A stretch of DNA of 64,000 nucleotides from Monomorium pharaonis (GCF_013373865.1 NC_050467.1:32349396-32413395), one strand, 5' to 3'. Shown: positions 1 through 11,730, numbered from the stretch's first letter. The notes: generated from the sequence alone by a model not told the origin. Translations and numbers: made by a program.

Positions 1-640
1 CATTCCATTCTTCTCGAGACGAACACCGTATATGTTGTCTACATCGCTCTCTCCGCTACCGCTCAGGACAGCCCCGACAAATTTTTGACCAAGCGGGCCC
101 AATTGAGCTTGCAACGATTTTCGTCCTTGCGATGTCTGTAACTGATTTCGAACAATCGTTGCGAGCGAGTCGTCCGTCGTTTCGAAAACATTCTCAAGCG
201 ATTCTATCTGTAGTACGGTTGTGGGACGTGTAGTACTGTTGTACGGTTGTGGGACGCGGTGTGGAGGTTGTCATTGGTATATCGTTTGAAATTTGTAAAT
301 GATTAGATCTTTGAGGTGTTGCGGAGAGATCAAATGAAACGTTCGACCGTTTTCTCTTATTGACATATTCTTCCTTTTTTTCCTTCTCACGTTTACGGGT
401 GAACGATGTTTCAACGCTTGCGTCATTGTCACGCGGCTCGTCCTTTATCTCGCGCACGCCGGAATTGTCTACAATCTTTTGTAGCGGTTCGATTAGCGGT
501 TCAAAGTGTCTCTTGGTCGCGATCTCCTCTTCGATTTTATCGGTTTTCAAAGCGCGATGTTTCTTTCAGATCGATTCGCTCGTTTTCTCGATTTCTCTAG
601 CAATCTTTTCGCGCTCACGCGTATCTTTGTTCTTAGTCAT
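1..640 (-). pseudogene. Polinton/PLV-associated hypothetical gene, broken and running off the window
   Basis: A minus-strand reading frame starts at the ATG at 640-638 and runs toward the window edge. It encodes a very charged, Lys/Glu/Arg-rich N-terminal part followed by a Ser/Thr/Pro-rich linker, so no enzymatic function can be assigned. Two lesions are visible. An in-frame TGA lies at 568-566. An imperfect 28-nt tandem duplication around 205-255 changes the phase, so the frame after it differs from the one before it and stays open to position 1. The gene follows the packaging ATPase on the same strand by about 40 bases, which suggests one viral or virus-like transposon module. The pairing with the ATPase, rather than recognisable domains, is why I assign it to that element. 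Confidence 0.5.
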
Positions 641-677
641 GTCAATCGTTTTACCCCCGACGAAATATCGATGATAA

Positions 678-1286
678 CTAATTACTTTGCGGTATTGCAA
701 ACTCGTTAAATCCTCTTCTGTATCGTCCGTTAGCAAGCGCACTGTCTTTGTCTATTACTAGAAATCCATAATCACGCTGCCAACAATTGCTACATAATTT
801 ACTGAAAACATCGTACGACATATCAGTATTTACGTGATCGTTGTACACGCGTTTCAAGTTGGTACCGTCCTGTTTAAATAGAATCAGCAGGTTTGCGTTG
901 TCGCGTATAAGATGTTTGGGTATTCTCGCGTACGACTGACAGAGATAGAAGCAGTCAACGTTCGAGTGTCTACCCATTGAAAAGTATTCTCTTACGGCAT
1001 CCTGCTTATCGCACGCAACGTCGTCGAAGACGAAAATTGAGTTCGGACGCGCTTCGTTGGGTGGAATAACGTCACTGTTATTGGAGAATGTAAAATAGCC
1101 TATCTCATCGATTGAAGTCAACAAATTCTTCAGATATTGATATTTTGGCTGTTGTAACGATTTCGAATACACGTACACGTTCTCAAAACGTACGCCGTGC
1201 GGACTCTCCAATAGGCTTATGAGAACGTTAGTTTTACCGCAATTCGACGGACCGCAAATAATTGCGCGTATAGTATTAGGCAACAT
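678..1286 (-). CDS. A32-like packaging ATPase of a Polinton/polinton-like virus element (probably decayed)
   Basis: The 202-residue product is a P-loop ATPase of the FtsK/HerA-A32 type, which in Polintons and related viruses drives DNA into the capsid. Walker A is GPSNCGKT at residues 12-19. Walker B is the hydrophobic strand ending in DD at 88-89. A downstream sensor-like segment (YLCQSYARIPKHLI, about 114-127) is typical of the family. The listed Met is probably not the native start: an open frame in another phase runs upstream for about 28 codons to an ATG at 1372-1370, which has a TATA box behind it. A small indel near 1287 would therefore have separated the N-terminus from the ATPase core. 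The neighbouring gene at 1-640 is also broken, so this is most likely an endogenous remnant rather than an active virus. Confidence 0.7.
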   Translation of the reverse strand: MLPNTIRAIICGPSNCGKTNVLISLLESPHGVRFENVYVYSKSLQQPKYQYLKNLLTSIDEIGYFTFSNNSDVIPPNEARPNSIFVFDDVACDKQDAVREYFSMGRHSNVDCFYLCQSYARIPKHLIRDNANLLILFKQDGTNLKRVYNDHVNTDMSYDVFSKLCSNCWQRDYGFLVIDKDSALANGRYRRGFNEFAIPQSN

Positions 1287-1400
1287 TGCACCATGTTATC
1301 GCTGTCCCCCATCGTTCGCAGTTTATCGTCGTAATTTGTAACGCGTATTGTCAAAGGTTGCACGAACTGCATGTTTTCCGAATATGACTATATAGCGGCC

Positions 1401-1410
1401 CTATTTATAG
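1401..1410 (-). promoter_or_regulatory. TATA box of the ATPase gene
   Basis: The minus strand reads CTATAAATAG about 30 bases upstream of the ATG at 1372. This is a strong TATA box at a plausible distance for a short-leader transcript and supports 1372 as the ancestral start of the ATPase gene. Promoter use is inferred. Confidence 0.45.
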
Positions 1411-1450
1411 GTGTGCGAGTGCAGCGTACGTCTTATAGGAATGCGCGCAT

Positions 1451-1487
1451 GTGCGCGCGCGCGTGTGTGTGTGTGTGTGTGTGTGTG
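1451..1487. repeat. (GC)n-(GT)n microsatellite
   Basis: Alternating GC then GT dinucleotides. The short ORFs across this tract are by-products of the repeat. Confidence 0.9.
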
Positions 1488-1542
1488 CACGCATGCGCCC
1501 GTGCTCGCGTGTGTACATATGTGCATCGTGCTTGCTTTTGTA

Positions 1543-1625
1543 CACTGAAAAAAAATGATGTAAAATCAATGAAAAAGCAACTTGTTTCAACTAAACGGTG
1601 TTATTGCGGGCTGCCAACTAAATAA
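1543..1625. mobile_element. Truncated copy of the TTGCGGGCTGCCAA MITE
   Basis: It begins CACTGAAAAAAAATG and contains TTATTGCGGGCTGCCAACTA, the terminal block of the palindromic MITE found complete at 7079, 8680, 11132 and 11466. Only one end is present. Confidence 0.6.
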
Positions 1626-2025
1626 ATAATTCATGCAATTTATTTGTTATTGATTGCAATTTTTATTATGGATATTAAATGAACAAATTGGATCAATGAC
1701 ATATAATATTGTAATAAATACACATCAGAGTGTAATAAATTTTCAAAGTTGAGAATTAAATACTTTATAATTATGTAATAATGCTAAAAGTAATCATTAC
1801 AATTATATTTCAATATTAATCATGTACAACTTATATTTTATTTGATTAAATATACAGATAAATGGATAAGTTATATATTTGCATAATTTATACATATGAT
1901 TGAATTAAGCATTAATTCTTGTCTTGAAAATAAAAAAGTAATTGTTTTAAAAACATTCTTAATTGATACGTATCGAATTGTTTGTAAAGTAAATATAAAA
2001 TTATTATAATAAATTATTTTGGCAG
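1626..2025. other. AT-rich spacer
   Basis: No gene, RNA gene or clear repeat seen. ORFs here are short and without features. Confidence 0.6.
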
Positions 2026-2467
2026 ATGGATCTGCAGCACATATACTTATATCAAATAGAAATATATTTAATTTGATCGAATATTTCATCCAATGTATAA
2101 AGTATTTATTTATTTAGATTATAATAATGATTGAATAAATCACTTACGCTTGCTCTAAGAATAAAAAAATAGTTGAATCTGCAGCACATATACTTATATC
2201 AAATAAAAATATATTTAATTTGATCGAATATTTCATCCAATGTATAAAGTATTTATTTATTTAGATTGTAATAATGATTGAATAAATCATTTACGCTTGC
2301 TCTAAGAATAAAAAAATAGTTGGATCTGCAGCACATATACTTATATCAAATAGAAATATATTTAATTTGATCGAATATTTCATCCAATGTATAAAGTATT
2401 TATTTATTTAGATTGTAATAATGATTGAATAAATCACTTACGCTTGCTCTAAGAATAAAGAAATAGT
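2026..2467. repeat. 147-bp tandem repeat, three copies
   Basis: The marker ATCTGCAGCACATATACTT ends its first block at 2040, 2187 and 2334, so the period is exactly 147 bp. Copies differ by a few substitutions. The array starts near 2026 and decays after 2467. The period equals nucleosomal DNA length, as in many satellites. Confidence 0.9.
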
Positions 2468-4009
2468 TGTTGTAAAATCATTTGTATTTGATTTAAATCA
2501 ATGTACTTAAAAAGTAAGCACTAAATTATTTGAACTAACTGTAACTGCAAATAAAACCACAATATATATAATCATATTAATGATTTATTAATAATAGAAC
2601 TGTGTTAAATTTCATTGAATATATACGCAAATTATATAATTGATTACTTATATACTTTGGTTCAATACATTTACGATTAATGTAATCATTAATATTTACC
2701 CAAAGATTTAAAAAGTAATTATTGTAAAAGCATTTGCATTTAAAATATATATGTTGTTTCAAAAGTGCACATGACTTTACTATTTCAATGAATTACATAT
2801 GCAATTGAAATAATACTATCTTATCTGTATATTAAATTCATATCGCATTGATGTAAAAACATTTATAATTACTTAATTTATATAACACTGTTCAAGCAAT
2901 AAAAAATTATTATTTATATATTCGTAAAAGTATTTAAATAATATGTATATTATTGTTGCAATTACATGTTACAGTGTTTGCAATGCAATTCCTACTTACA
3001 ACAATTGTGTATGTTATCACTGTAACATTACGTAATATTAAATTTTTCATTATTTGTTATTATCTTTATTAGATGATGCTGTTATTGTAAATAAATACAG
3101 AATTCATATATTTTATATCATACAAAAAGTAACAAATGTACAATTGAAAGCTGTGTATATATATTATTTTAAGTGAAAAATATAAATACAATACTTGATT
3201 CAATGTAAATAATTATTTTTCACATTGAAAATAAAACGATTTAAATTTTTCACTTTTTGTGCAAAAATATACGTTTTAAATGCACATGCAGAATATATAA
3301 CTTGATGTATGACAAAAATAATTATATGAGTTCTGCATCTATATACCTACAACAAAAAATGTACAGTTTAAATATTTTAATTAATACTGATAAATATAGT
3401 TACATTATGGTGAAAAATATATGTTAACCTAACTCTAGCAATTTCTTTAAAGAATGAAATTCGAATCTATCGCATAATTCAATGTAATTTAAATTAATAA
3501 GGCTTCAAAATTTGTTATTTGTACTTCTGTCCATCACTCAAATTTAAAAAACGGTGTTACTGGATTAACAGAGAAAAAAAGAGAGAGACTGAGAAAATTG
3601 TATTTGTTTGCTTATTAGAAAAAGGCATTTATTGAAATATTACATCATATTTTAAGTTATACAATATCTGTAGTTTATATCTATTTTGTACATGTACATA
3701 TATCAACATTACTTACAGTTATGGTTGATTACATAAACATTATTTTAATATTAGAGATCAAAAGTACTAAAATCTAAATCACAAAAATGATATCTAAAAC
3801 CCTGCAATTATACTGTCAATAACTGGTAAGCCCAAAATATAACATTTTACGTAACGCTTTTGCTGTAATACAATAAATTTAAACTTTTGTTTGAACTCAA
3901 AACATCAAAAAATTGATGCCAATCAAAACTTATTGCTTACATTTTTTCATATTTTACTTGTTTTATATTATTTATTTAAACATTTTTTACTATTATTTAA
4001 ATAAACAGT
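2468..4009. other. AT-rich intergenic DNA
   Basis: No supported gene. Short minus-strand ORFs (for example around 2577-2762) have no recognisable content. A short purine run lies near 3571-3590. Confidence 0.6.
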
Positions 4010-6541
4010 TTAACTTAAAAACTCTGGGATAAATTTTTTACCCCTAACAAAATAAATATTATTAGGCTTAAACGTGCAAAGTTCCGAATAAGATATAAAT
4101 CCCCAAGAGTCTGTTTCTGTTATCTCATGTGCGTAAAAATGAGGATTGAATTCTAAAACTAGTAGTTCCTTATATAAAAAAAATATTTCGCATAAATCAT
4201 TTTTTTAAATATACTGAATGTTGCCAAATTTGCAATTATTTATATCAATTTCAATGACCATATTTGATTTATAAAGTGTTCCATCAATTTTTGCCCAAGA
4301 AACACATTTATAATCATGAAATGAAGCAAACGGCAAAATACTTACAAAATTCTTATAACAGTCAATATCAGTTAACTTTTCATGTAAAATAATACCGCAT
4401 TCTAATCTATTTTCAAATCCTTTCTTCAAGATAAACCTATAATTTAATAGTAATTGATGTTTTAAAGTTAATGTGTACGGAGGGTTTTTTCTAGATGTAA
4501 TAGCATTTGCCGTTTGTTTCAACTCCTTATGCTTTGCTTCAAATCGTATGGATGACATGTATCTAAGAGATCCAGTTCGCTGCATAATACCTGGATAATG
4601 AAGTAATAAATGTAACTTTGGCTTTAATGTGTCGTTAAATAAGTTTATATACAATGCATGATGTTCACTTATAAGTTGTCTTAACAAACTAATGTTTTCA
4701 TTAGTTACTTCTCTACTCGTTATAATAAATAATATTTTCCGAAAAATTATGTATAATTTCCAAGTTTTATTGGTTTCTGGTATTAAATCGCCAATTATTA
4801 GACCTAAATGTTGCCAAAGAATGGCCATTTCACTTGCAGAATAAATAATATACTTTTTTTTTAGAGCGTCCATGTTAATTAATGGTGGCTTGTTTAAATT
4901 ATTATCTCCATAATCAAAACTGTAAAGTCTATTATTTATTGTATCAAGGGAAAATAGCTTGTCTGTAAATATTAACTTAAATAAAAGTTGACCTAAATTA
5001 TAACGACAAACTCCCTCGAATACATCATGCATTATATCGACACTGCGATTTTCTGTGATGTGAAAATTTTTTATTGAATGGAAAATGCATTCCTCTTTAA
5101 TGCCATGACTTTGGTCCTTGACAGCTGCCGCGTAATTGTCAATAGTTCGAAGTAACTCAACATCTTCAATAATTTGTTTCTTACGAGTTGATGTGTCTGC
5201 TAAACACATCCTACAAGAATAATTGGAATTAAAACTTGTATTTTAACCAAATATGGCATGAATCCCTAAATTATCACCGAGAATATACAATAATGCAAAG
5301 TTTACCTTTTTTTCTGAGTTTTCAATATTTAGAGATATACCATTAGTCTGCAATTTATTAATTTCGTTAACAAGAAATGCAAAAATTTGCTTATTACCAA
5401 CTGCTTCGTAATCAATAACTTTATGCAATTGTACCAGAAATATATTTTCAAGCATACTCGCGAACCTTTCGTTAATACCACCAATGGTGCAATAAACTAC
5501 CCCAAGCTTATTTAAACCTCGATGAGTACCTAGAGGATTATTTATTTCTAATTCATCATAGTAAAGTATTAAGGGCAATACTACATTTGTATGACGCTGT
5601 TTAAGAGAACGCCAGATTTCACTTTGAAATATATTCTTAATTACGTTTTGCTCATTTTCTTGAATGTTTGTTATTATACTATTATATACATTTGGCAATT
5701 CGAGAAATGTCTTCAACATTTCTTCAAGTGGTACAATACATATTTTTCTATTTCTTACGAGCAGTTGTTTGTTACTAGTTTTAATACTGGTGTCAATAAA
5801 TGCGTCAATACATATTTCTTGCGGTTCTATTAAAGAATGTAATGATTTAAAATATGACATTGTTTAATATTCGGAAGAATAGTTTTCAAATTTATTATGT
5901 AAAATATTAAACATAGCAATTAAATCTTGATGAGGATTCGGATCAATAGATTTGTATTTTTCTTGTAGTATTTGAACGCAATTTAATTGATTTTTTATTA
6001 ATTCGATTATTTCCTGACACAATACACGCGGTAGTGATGGTCGAGAGTATAAATTTGCAACAAATAAGGTTGAACTTTGTGCAATCTTCTCTGCAAATTC
6101 TGTAACCGAGATATTAACAGAAGTATCGCTGTTATTAGTGACATGAGAAACAGATGGCATTAATTGTGAAGAATCTATTGTTATTTCTTTCATACTATTA
6201 GATTGTGAGGAATTAATTGTTATTTCTTCCGTATTATTACGATGATATATATTATTTTCCATACTGTTTTTTAAACTATTTCCGCATGCAGTATTACTGT
6301 TTATCGAATGAGTTTTGGATAAATGTTTTAAAAAACTATAAATGTCGGTAAAGGAACGAGAACACGTTATTGAAGATAATTGTGTTCTTCCTGTTGACAA
6401 TTTCTGTCGGCATCGAAAAATAGAATGTGTTTTTGTATGTTTAACTTTACAATGAGTTTTTAAACTTGTAATGCATTCATACGATTCAAAGCAAAACGGG
6501 CAACAATACATCATAAAAAATTTCCTTAAAATTATAAACAC
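4010..6541 (-). pseudogene. CMC/CACTA-like transposase with N-terminal C2H2 finger, three in-frame TAA codons
   Basis: One continuous reading frame of 844 codons is interrupted only by TAA at 5866-5864, 5245-5243 and 4207-4205, with no frameshift. The N-terminus carries a C2H2 finger (CPFCFESYECITSLKTHCKVKH, spaced C-x2-C and H-x4-H) and a second Cys/His cluster. The centre holds the transposase-like core: LYYDELEINNPLG with an Asp near residue 329, LGDNLGIH with an Asp near 423, and DIMHDVFEGV near 502-511. These acidic blocks resemble the RNase H-like domain of EnSpm/CACTA-type transposases. A further conserved stretch continues from 4204 to the terminal TAA at 4012-4010. It lies just downstream of the accessory gene at 6612-9037, on the same strand, as expected for a two-gene element. 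The superfamily assignment is by motif only. Confidence 0.7.
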
Positions 6542-7078
6542 TTAAAATTATACACACGTCAATGAGTATTTTAAACAACTTATCGCTAAATATTAAACTT
6601 ATACTTATTTTTTATGCTTCATTCTTTTTCATTGCATTTATTACTTCTAAAATGAATGAAGAATTTCTATCATATTTTGTAGTAAATTTATACAACTCAC
6701 GTTGAATTAGTAGCCAAATGTGATTACTTGCTGTTGGATATTCAATATTTAATACATGAAATATCTTGAAGCACGTATCAATTGCCTTAAAGGCCGATGT
6801 CATATTATATAAGACTTTGTCAACGGATACAAAAAATGATGTTATTTCAGCCAGGGTTGGTCCTACGACAATTATATAGGGTTGAACCGTCAATCCTTTT
6901 TGATACATAGCATCGATCCGTTGTTCTCGAATCTCGGTTATATCTCCAGCAGTCTATAATTATAATTATATTTTAAAAAGTTTTTAAAAAAACATTTTTT
7001 TCAGATAAACGTTAAAGTGCTTTGATATATATTTTGTAGTACTTAAAATTCATATAAAGTACTATCAAAAGTCCACTT

Positions 7079-7269
7079 AAAAAAAAGTAATATATTCAGT
7101 AAGATATGTTATTGCGGGCTGCCAATTACAGATATACTCAATACAATAATATATGCTATTGCAGTATTAACATTGTACTTGCATTAATAGCAAATATTAT
7201 TGTGTTGAGTATTTTATGTAGTTGGCAGCCCGCAATCACATATGTTATTGGCTATATTACATTTTTTTA
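7079..7269. mobile_element. Palindromic MITE (TTGCGGGCTGCCAA family), in an intron
   Basis: About 190 bp whose two halves are inverted. The ends read GTAATATATTCAGTAAGATA and its partner ending GGCTATATTACATTTTTTT. Both arms contain the GCGGGCTGCCAA block or its complement. It lies between the exons ending at 7389 and starting at 6953. Confidence 0.85.
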
Positions 7270-8679
7270 TGTATATATCAAAATGCACTTTCACTTTAAA
7301 TATTAAATAAATTTCGTTTTATAAAAGTATATCATTTATAAAAGTAATTTTATAAAAATATATTTAATAGTTAATTTTTAAACCATACCTTTGCATGTAT
7401 CACAAGACTTTCTTCACATTCTATCATTGAGGGTTTCCAATGACCTTCTTTCGTTCTTATTCTTCCTTTGGGAGGAATCATATACGGTAATGCGCATAAT
7501 TGTGCAATAGCTTTAGACTCTATTAACAAAAATAAAATAAAATTAGACTTACAAATACAATTATGTAACGCCATAAAAATAATTACATTCAATATACAAA
7601 CATACCATCACTGTTATCACTTTCTATTATTTGAAATAATTCACGTGCGCGAAAAATTTTCTTTTTTTCAAGAGGACAAATTTTTGCTACATTTGAAAAG
7701 AATTGTGGCCACTGACTAATGCCGTTTTCGGTTGTACAATATTATAAATATTGAAAATCGTGAACAATTAATAACCAGCCCATAGGGTGTATTAAAATCG
7801 GCCATTTTTCAAAGATATCTGAAATTAACTTATTTCGATTGTTTTCAGCGTCTTTTAAACGAATAGTTGCAGTAGCTTTCCAATGATTTTCGACCATTTC
7901 CCATGGTTCTCTATTTGTTTCTAACCATTTTACGCTTGCATCCAATACTTCTGTAGAAACTAAAAACGAAATTAAACATGAAATAATTTGCAAAATAAAG
8001 TATATTAATATTATACTCAATATGTAAAAAACATTAAAGTAATTACCAGAAGATATTTCACTTTCTACATCTGTGCTTGTTACATCTGATATTAATATAC
8101 GTTTATTTTGTTGCAACTTGTTTCGACATTTTTCTACAAGTTTGCTTCGTACAGACACTGATTTTCTATGTAACAAATCTTTTTTAGAAACTGGAGCAAT
8201 ATAATATAAATTTATATCCTCCGATGGAAATATTTCAACCATCTCTTGCGCAAGTTGCAAAAAATCGTGTTTATTAATTGTACTATTAAAAAAAATTAAA
8301 TTATTTAATTAATTAAAATTTTTTATTTTATGCTTATATAATAAAATAAAATGTTTGACCTACCCTTTAACAGTATTTATAATATTTGAAATGATCAATT
8401 CAACAAGCATGTGCCGGCAATACTTTGTCAGTATTTTATTTTTTGCATAATTTCGTAGTATTAAAGCACCTTGTGCGTTTTCTTTCAATATTTCACGGAC
8501 AGTAGGACGCTGAAGCCTTTTATATGTTTGTGTCCCAACAATTAATTTCTTTTTCTTTAGAGGTGTTTCTTCTGATTCGCAAGAGGATTCGCAGCTACTC
8601 GTATCGGATGTATTTTGATTTTGATTCTATAAAAAAATTAATTCCCCATAAATTTTAGGTTTTCCCGATTTCTCCCGGT

Positions 8680-8864
8680 AAAAAAAAGTAATATATCCAA
8701 TAAGATTTGTAATTGCGAGCTGTCAACTACAGATAAACTCAATACAACAATATATGCTATTGCTGTATCAATATTGTACTTGCATTAACAACAAATATTG
8801 AGTATTTTATGTAGTTAACAGCCCGCAATTACATGTTATTGGCTATATTACTTTTTTTTCTGTG
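8680..8864. mobile_element. Palindromic MITE (TTGCGGGCTGCCAA family), in an intron
   Basis: The same 185-bp inverted structure as at 7079, more diverged (GCGAGCTGTCAAC in the left arm). The right end reads TTTTTTTTCTGTG. It lies in the first intron of the accessory gene, between 8913 and 8626. Confidence 0.85.
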
Positions 8865-9344
8865 TAGTATAATATCCTGTCTTGTATAAAAAATATAAAG
8901 ATAAAAAGTTACATCATCTTTCTTAAAATGTTCTGTCCATTTCATAGTAAAACGCATCCTCAACCCAATATTAGGAATTAGTTCCTTAATTAAACGATGT
9001 GTGAGACATTCTAATAAACTTATATTAATTGCTTGCGCTATATAAACAAAACAATAATCATATAAATTATTTGTTTGATTAAAAATATTAACAAAATTAA
9101 ATAATTTACATATCGATAATTATATTAAGTAATGTACATAATATAATTTATAAATGTTATAAATAATATAATTTTGAATCTAATTAGTGTCATTAAAACC
9201 ATTACTTATTTAATTATATTAAAATACTATTAATATACTAATCATGGAATAAAAATAAGTAATTCATAAATTAAAATAAATTTGTTAAAAGTATTGTTAT
9301 TGCACAAGTTATTAAAATGAGGTTACAACATTCGTTTTTTAAAT

Positions 9345-9450
9345 ACTGTTATTGAATCAATATAATTTTTGATAGAAAAATCTATCATTCGTTCTATCAA
9401 AAAAATCAATATAATAATATTCAAATAAATTATATTGATTCAATAGCAGT
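9345..9450. repeat. Inverted repeat, about 40-bp arms
   Basis: ATTGAATCAATATAATTTTT near 9352 pairs with TATATTGATTCAAT near 9430, and GATAGAAAAATCTATC lies between. Probably a small degenerate foldback element. Confidence 0.6.
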
Positions 9451-9580
9451 AACTCATAAACAAATACGTTAATAATTCTTGCATTTAACTCAATACAATA
9501 TATCTTTTCTGTGCAACAGTATTCAATACTTTTTTAATAAAAACATACTTTTTTAAATCCTAGTATTACTTATTTTTTAT

Positions 9581-9691
9581 AATTATTACGTTTGACCTGA
9601 CTAGCCTCAAATATATTTAATAAATAGCACACAATTATAGTGCGCTATTTATTAAATATATTTGAGGCCAGTCAGGTCAAACATAATAATT
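9581..9691. mobile_element. Palindromic MITE-like hairpin
   Basis: Two arms of about 50 bp are near-perfect inverted copies (TTTGACCTGACTAGCCTCAA against TTGAGGCCAGTCAGGTCAAA) around a 10-bp loop. Confidence 0.85.
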
Positions 9692-10450
9692 ACATTGTTT
9701 TTTCTTTTATAATCACTGGCAAATAAATAATTATTTTATTACTTATTCTTATTGATTAAGTAGTTATTAATATTTTTATTTTTTTACATTATATATAATA
9801 TATTATATAATTCTTAATTTATTAAAAAATTTAATTTAAAATATTTCCTAAAATTGTTTTTATAATACTTCAAAATAATATATATTTAGTTTTTTGTAAA
9901 TATAATAATTTTAAAATGAGAAAGTATGAAACAAAAGAGATAAGTAAATAGATAGAGAGAATAAGAGGGAGAATGAATAAAGAGAAAAATTTGGTATAAG
10001 ACAGAGTGTTAGCTAGAAGAAATAAGGACAAATATCAGGTAATAATTAAATAAAAAAAAACATTTAAATAAAATATAATTTATAATTTAATTAATAATTT
10101 AATTTTAAATTTTATATAAAATTGTTAATTGTTTGTTACAGAAGGAAAGACAATTGTTAAATAGATATATAGCTAGATTGAGAAAAAGAGTGGAAGAAGA
10201 AAAAGAATTTAAAATAAAAATATTTTTATTTTAATATTTAAAATTAGGATATTTTATTTTATAAATTTTATTTATAAATATATTCAATAAATTAATAAAA
10301 AGTAAACTTAAATTTATTTGTCTGTTTTTATGTTTGGGATATGTATTTCTTTTATTATTGATGATTAAAATATAGAAATTCTAATATTGATGTTGATATT
10401 GACATTAATGATCTAAATTTTTAAATTAAATTTCATGTTAATTCTTATGA
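9692..10450. other. AT-rich DNA
   Basis: Long A/T runs and purine-rich stretches. No gene supported. Confidence 0.6.
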
Positions 10451-10640
10451 TGATGATGATGATGATGATAATGATATTGATGTTGTTAAAGATGCTGATA
10501 ATGGAATAGATATTAATGTTTTTTATGTTGTGGTTAATAACAAAAATAATTATAATGATAATGATATTAAAGATGCTGATGTTGGAATAGATATTAATGT
10601 TTTTAATGTTGTGATTGATAACAAAAATAAATTACTTTAT
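10451..10640. repeat. GAT-rich microsatellite followed by two 84-bp direct repeats
   Basis: A (GAT)n run at about 10451-10475 leads into two copies of a unit containing GATATTAATGTTTTTTATG and GTTGTGGTTAATAACAAAAA. A partial third copy lies near 10848. One forward frame is open across both units, but the run is short and AT-rich. Confidence 0.7.
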
Positions 10641-10972
10641 TAATATTTCTAAAGACATTTTAAATTCTGTTATTATAAAAATTTTCTAAAATTAATTTAT
10701 TAATATATTAATATTTCTAAAAAGAAATTTTATATTCTCTTATAAAAATTTTTTAAAATTAATTTATTAAAGTAAAAGTTTTAAAAATTAATTTATTAAA
10801 ATTCCAAGACAAAGAATTAGACGTATTGCAGAAGTATTTCAACGTTGTTAATGTTTTTAATGTTGTGGTTGATAATAAAAATAAATTGAGTGAGAGAGCG
10901 TGAGAGATAAAGAAGTTTGTGTATTTTAATAGATAGAATTGCAAGAATTAAGTGATAGGTGATAGATAAAAG

Positions 10973-10975
<3 letters not shown>

Positions 10976-11017
<42 letters not shown>
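10976..11017. repeat. (GA)n microsatellite
   Basis: Uninterrupted GA dinucleotide run. Confidence 0.95.
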
Positions 11018-11019
<2 letters not shown>

Positions 11020-11131
11020 TAAGTAAATTTGAAGATCTGATTAATATAAAAAGGCTAAACGGCGCGCGCAATGTTGTGTTCTAATGTATTAAAAAAAATA
11101 ATTAATTTTAATTAATTTTATACTTAGCGTT

Positions 11132-11314
11132 TTAATCTAATAAGATATGTAGTTACGGGCTGCCAATTACAGATATGCTCAATACAATAATATATGCTAT
11201 TGCAGTATCAAAATTGTACTTGCATTAATAGCAAATATTATTTTATTGATTATTTTATGTAGTTGGCAGCCCGCAATCACATATATTATTGGCTATATTA
11301 CATTTTTTTCTGTG
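11132..11314. mobile_element. Palindromic MITE (TTGCGGGCTGCCAA family)
   Basis: Inverted arms with TTACGGGCTGCCAATTACAG on the left and GTTGGCAGCCCGCAATCACA on the right. The right end reads ATTACATTTTTTTCTGTG; the left terminal A-run is missing. Confidence 0.85.
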
Positions 11315-11465
11315 ATTATACATGAACAATTTTTCATACTTAACTTTTTTAAAAGAAGCAATGCGAAACTTATATTTTAAATTAGTTTCTGTCAAAATGA
11401 ATATTTTTTTATATCAAACAGAAATTTTACAAAAGAAAAGAGACTAATATAAACATATATGGACA

Positions 11466-11667
11466 CACAGAAAAAAATGTAATATAGCCAATAACATATG
11501 TGATTGCGGGCTGCCAACTACATAAAATACTCAATACAATAATATTTGCTATTAATGCAAGTACAATGTTGATACTGCAATAGCATATATTATTGTATTG
11601 AGTATATCTATAATTGGCAGCCCGCAATAACATATCTTATTGAATATATTACATTTTTTTTTCAGTG
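11466..11667. mobile_element. Palindromic MITE (TTGCGGGCTGCCAA family), most complete copy
   Basis: The left end reads CACAGAAAAAAATGTAATAT and the right end ATTACATTTTTTTTTCAGTG, so both terminal inverted repeats are kept (CACWG then an A-run). The arms pair through the GCGGGCTGCCAA block. It is the reverse complement orientation of the copy at 7079. Confidence 0.9.
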
Positions 11668-11730
11668 CATATTTTATATATATTTATATATGTTTTTGAA
11701 TATGAAACATTTTTTCTCGGGTATTGAATC

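Larger units (their letters stand above)
6612..9037 (-). pseudogene. Accessory gene of the CMC/CACTA-like element, six exons, one in-frame TAA
   Basis: Six exons can be joined in phase with GT-AG borders: 9037-8913, 8626-8364, 8282-8047, 7959-7606, 7519-7389 and 6953-6612, giving 483 codons. All five junctions keep the frame (phases 0, 2, 1, 1, 0). The first exon encodes a helical piece that looks like a SAM-type fold (ECLTHRLIKELIPNIGLR). Later exons contain a Lys-rich segment, a Trp-rich region (KWLETNREPWEMVENHW) and a globular C-terminus ending at 6612. A TAA at 7744-7742 interrupts exon 4. No first exon with a start codon was found upstream of 9037. The gene sits 70 bases upstream of the transposase frame, same strand. 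Two palindromic MITEs occupy its introns. Its biochemical role is unknown to me. Confidence 0.65.

Noticed and set aside
1371..1625. ORF across the GT microsatellite
   Set aside because: Cys/Val/Arg run comes from the dinucleotide repeat and the rest overlaps a MITE end.
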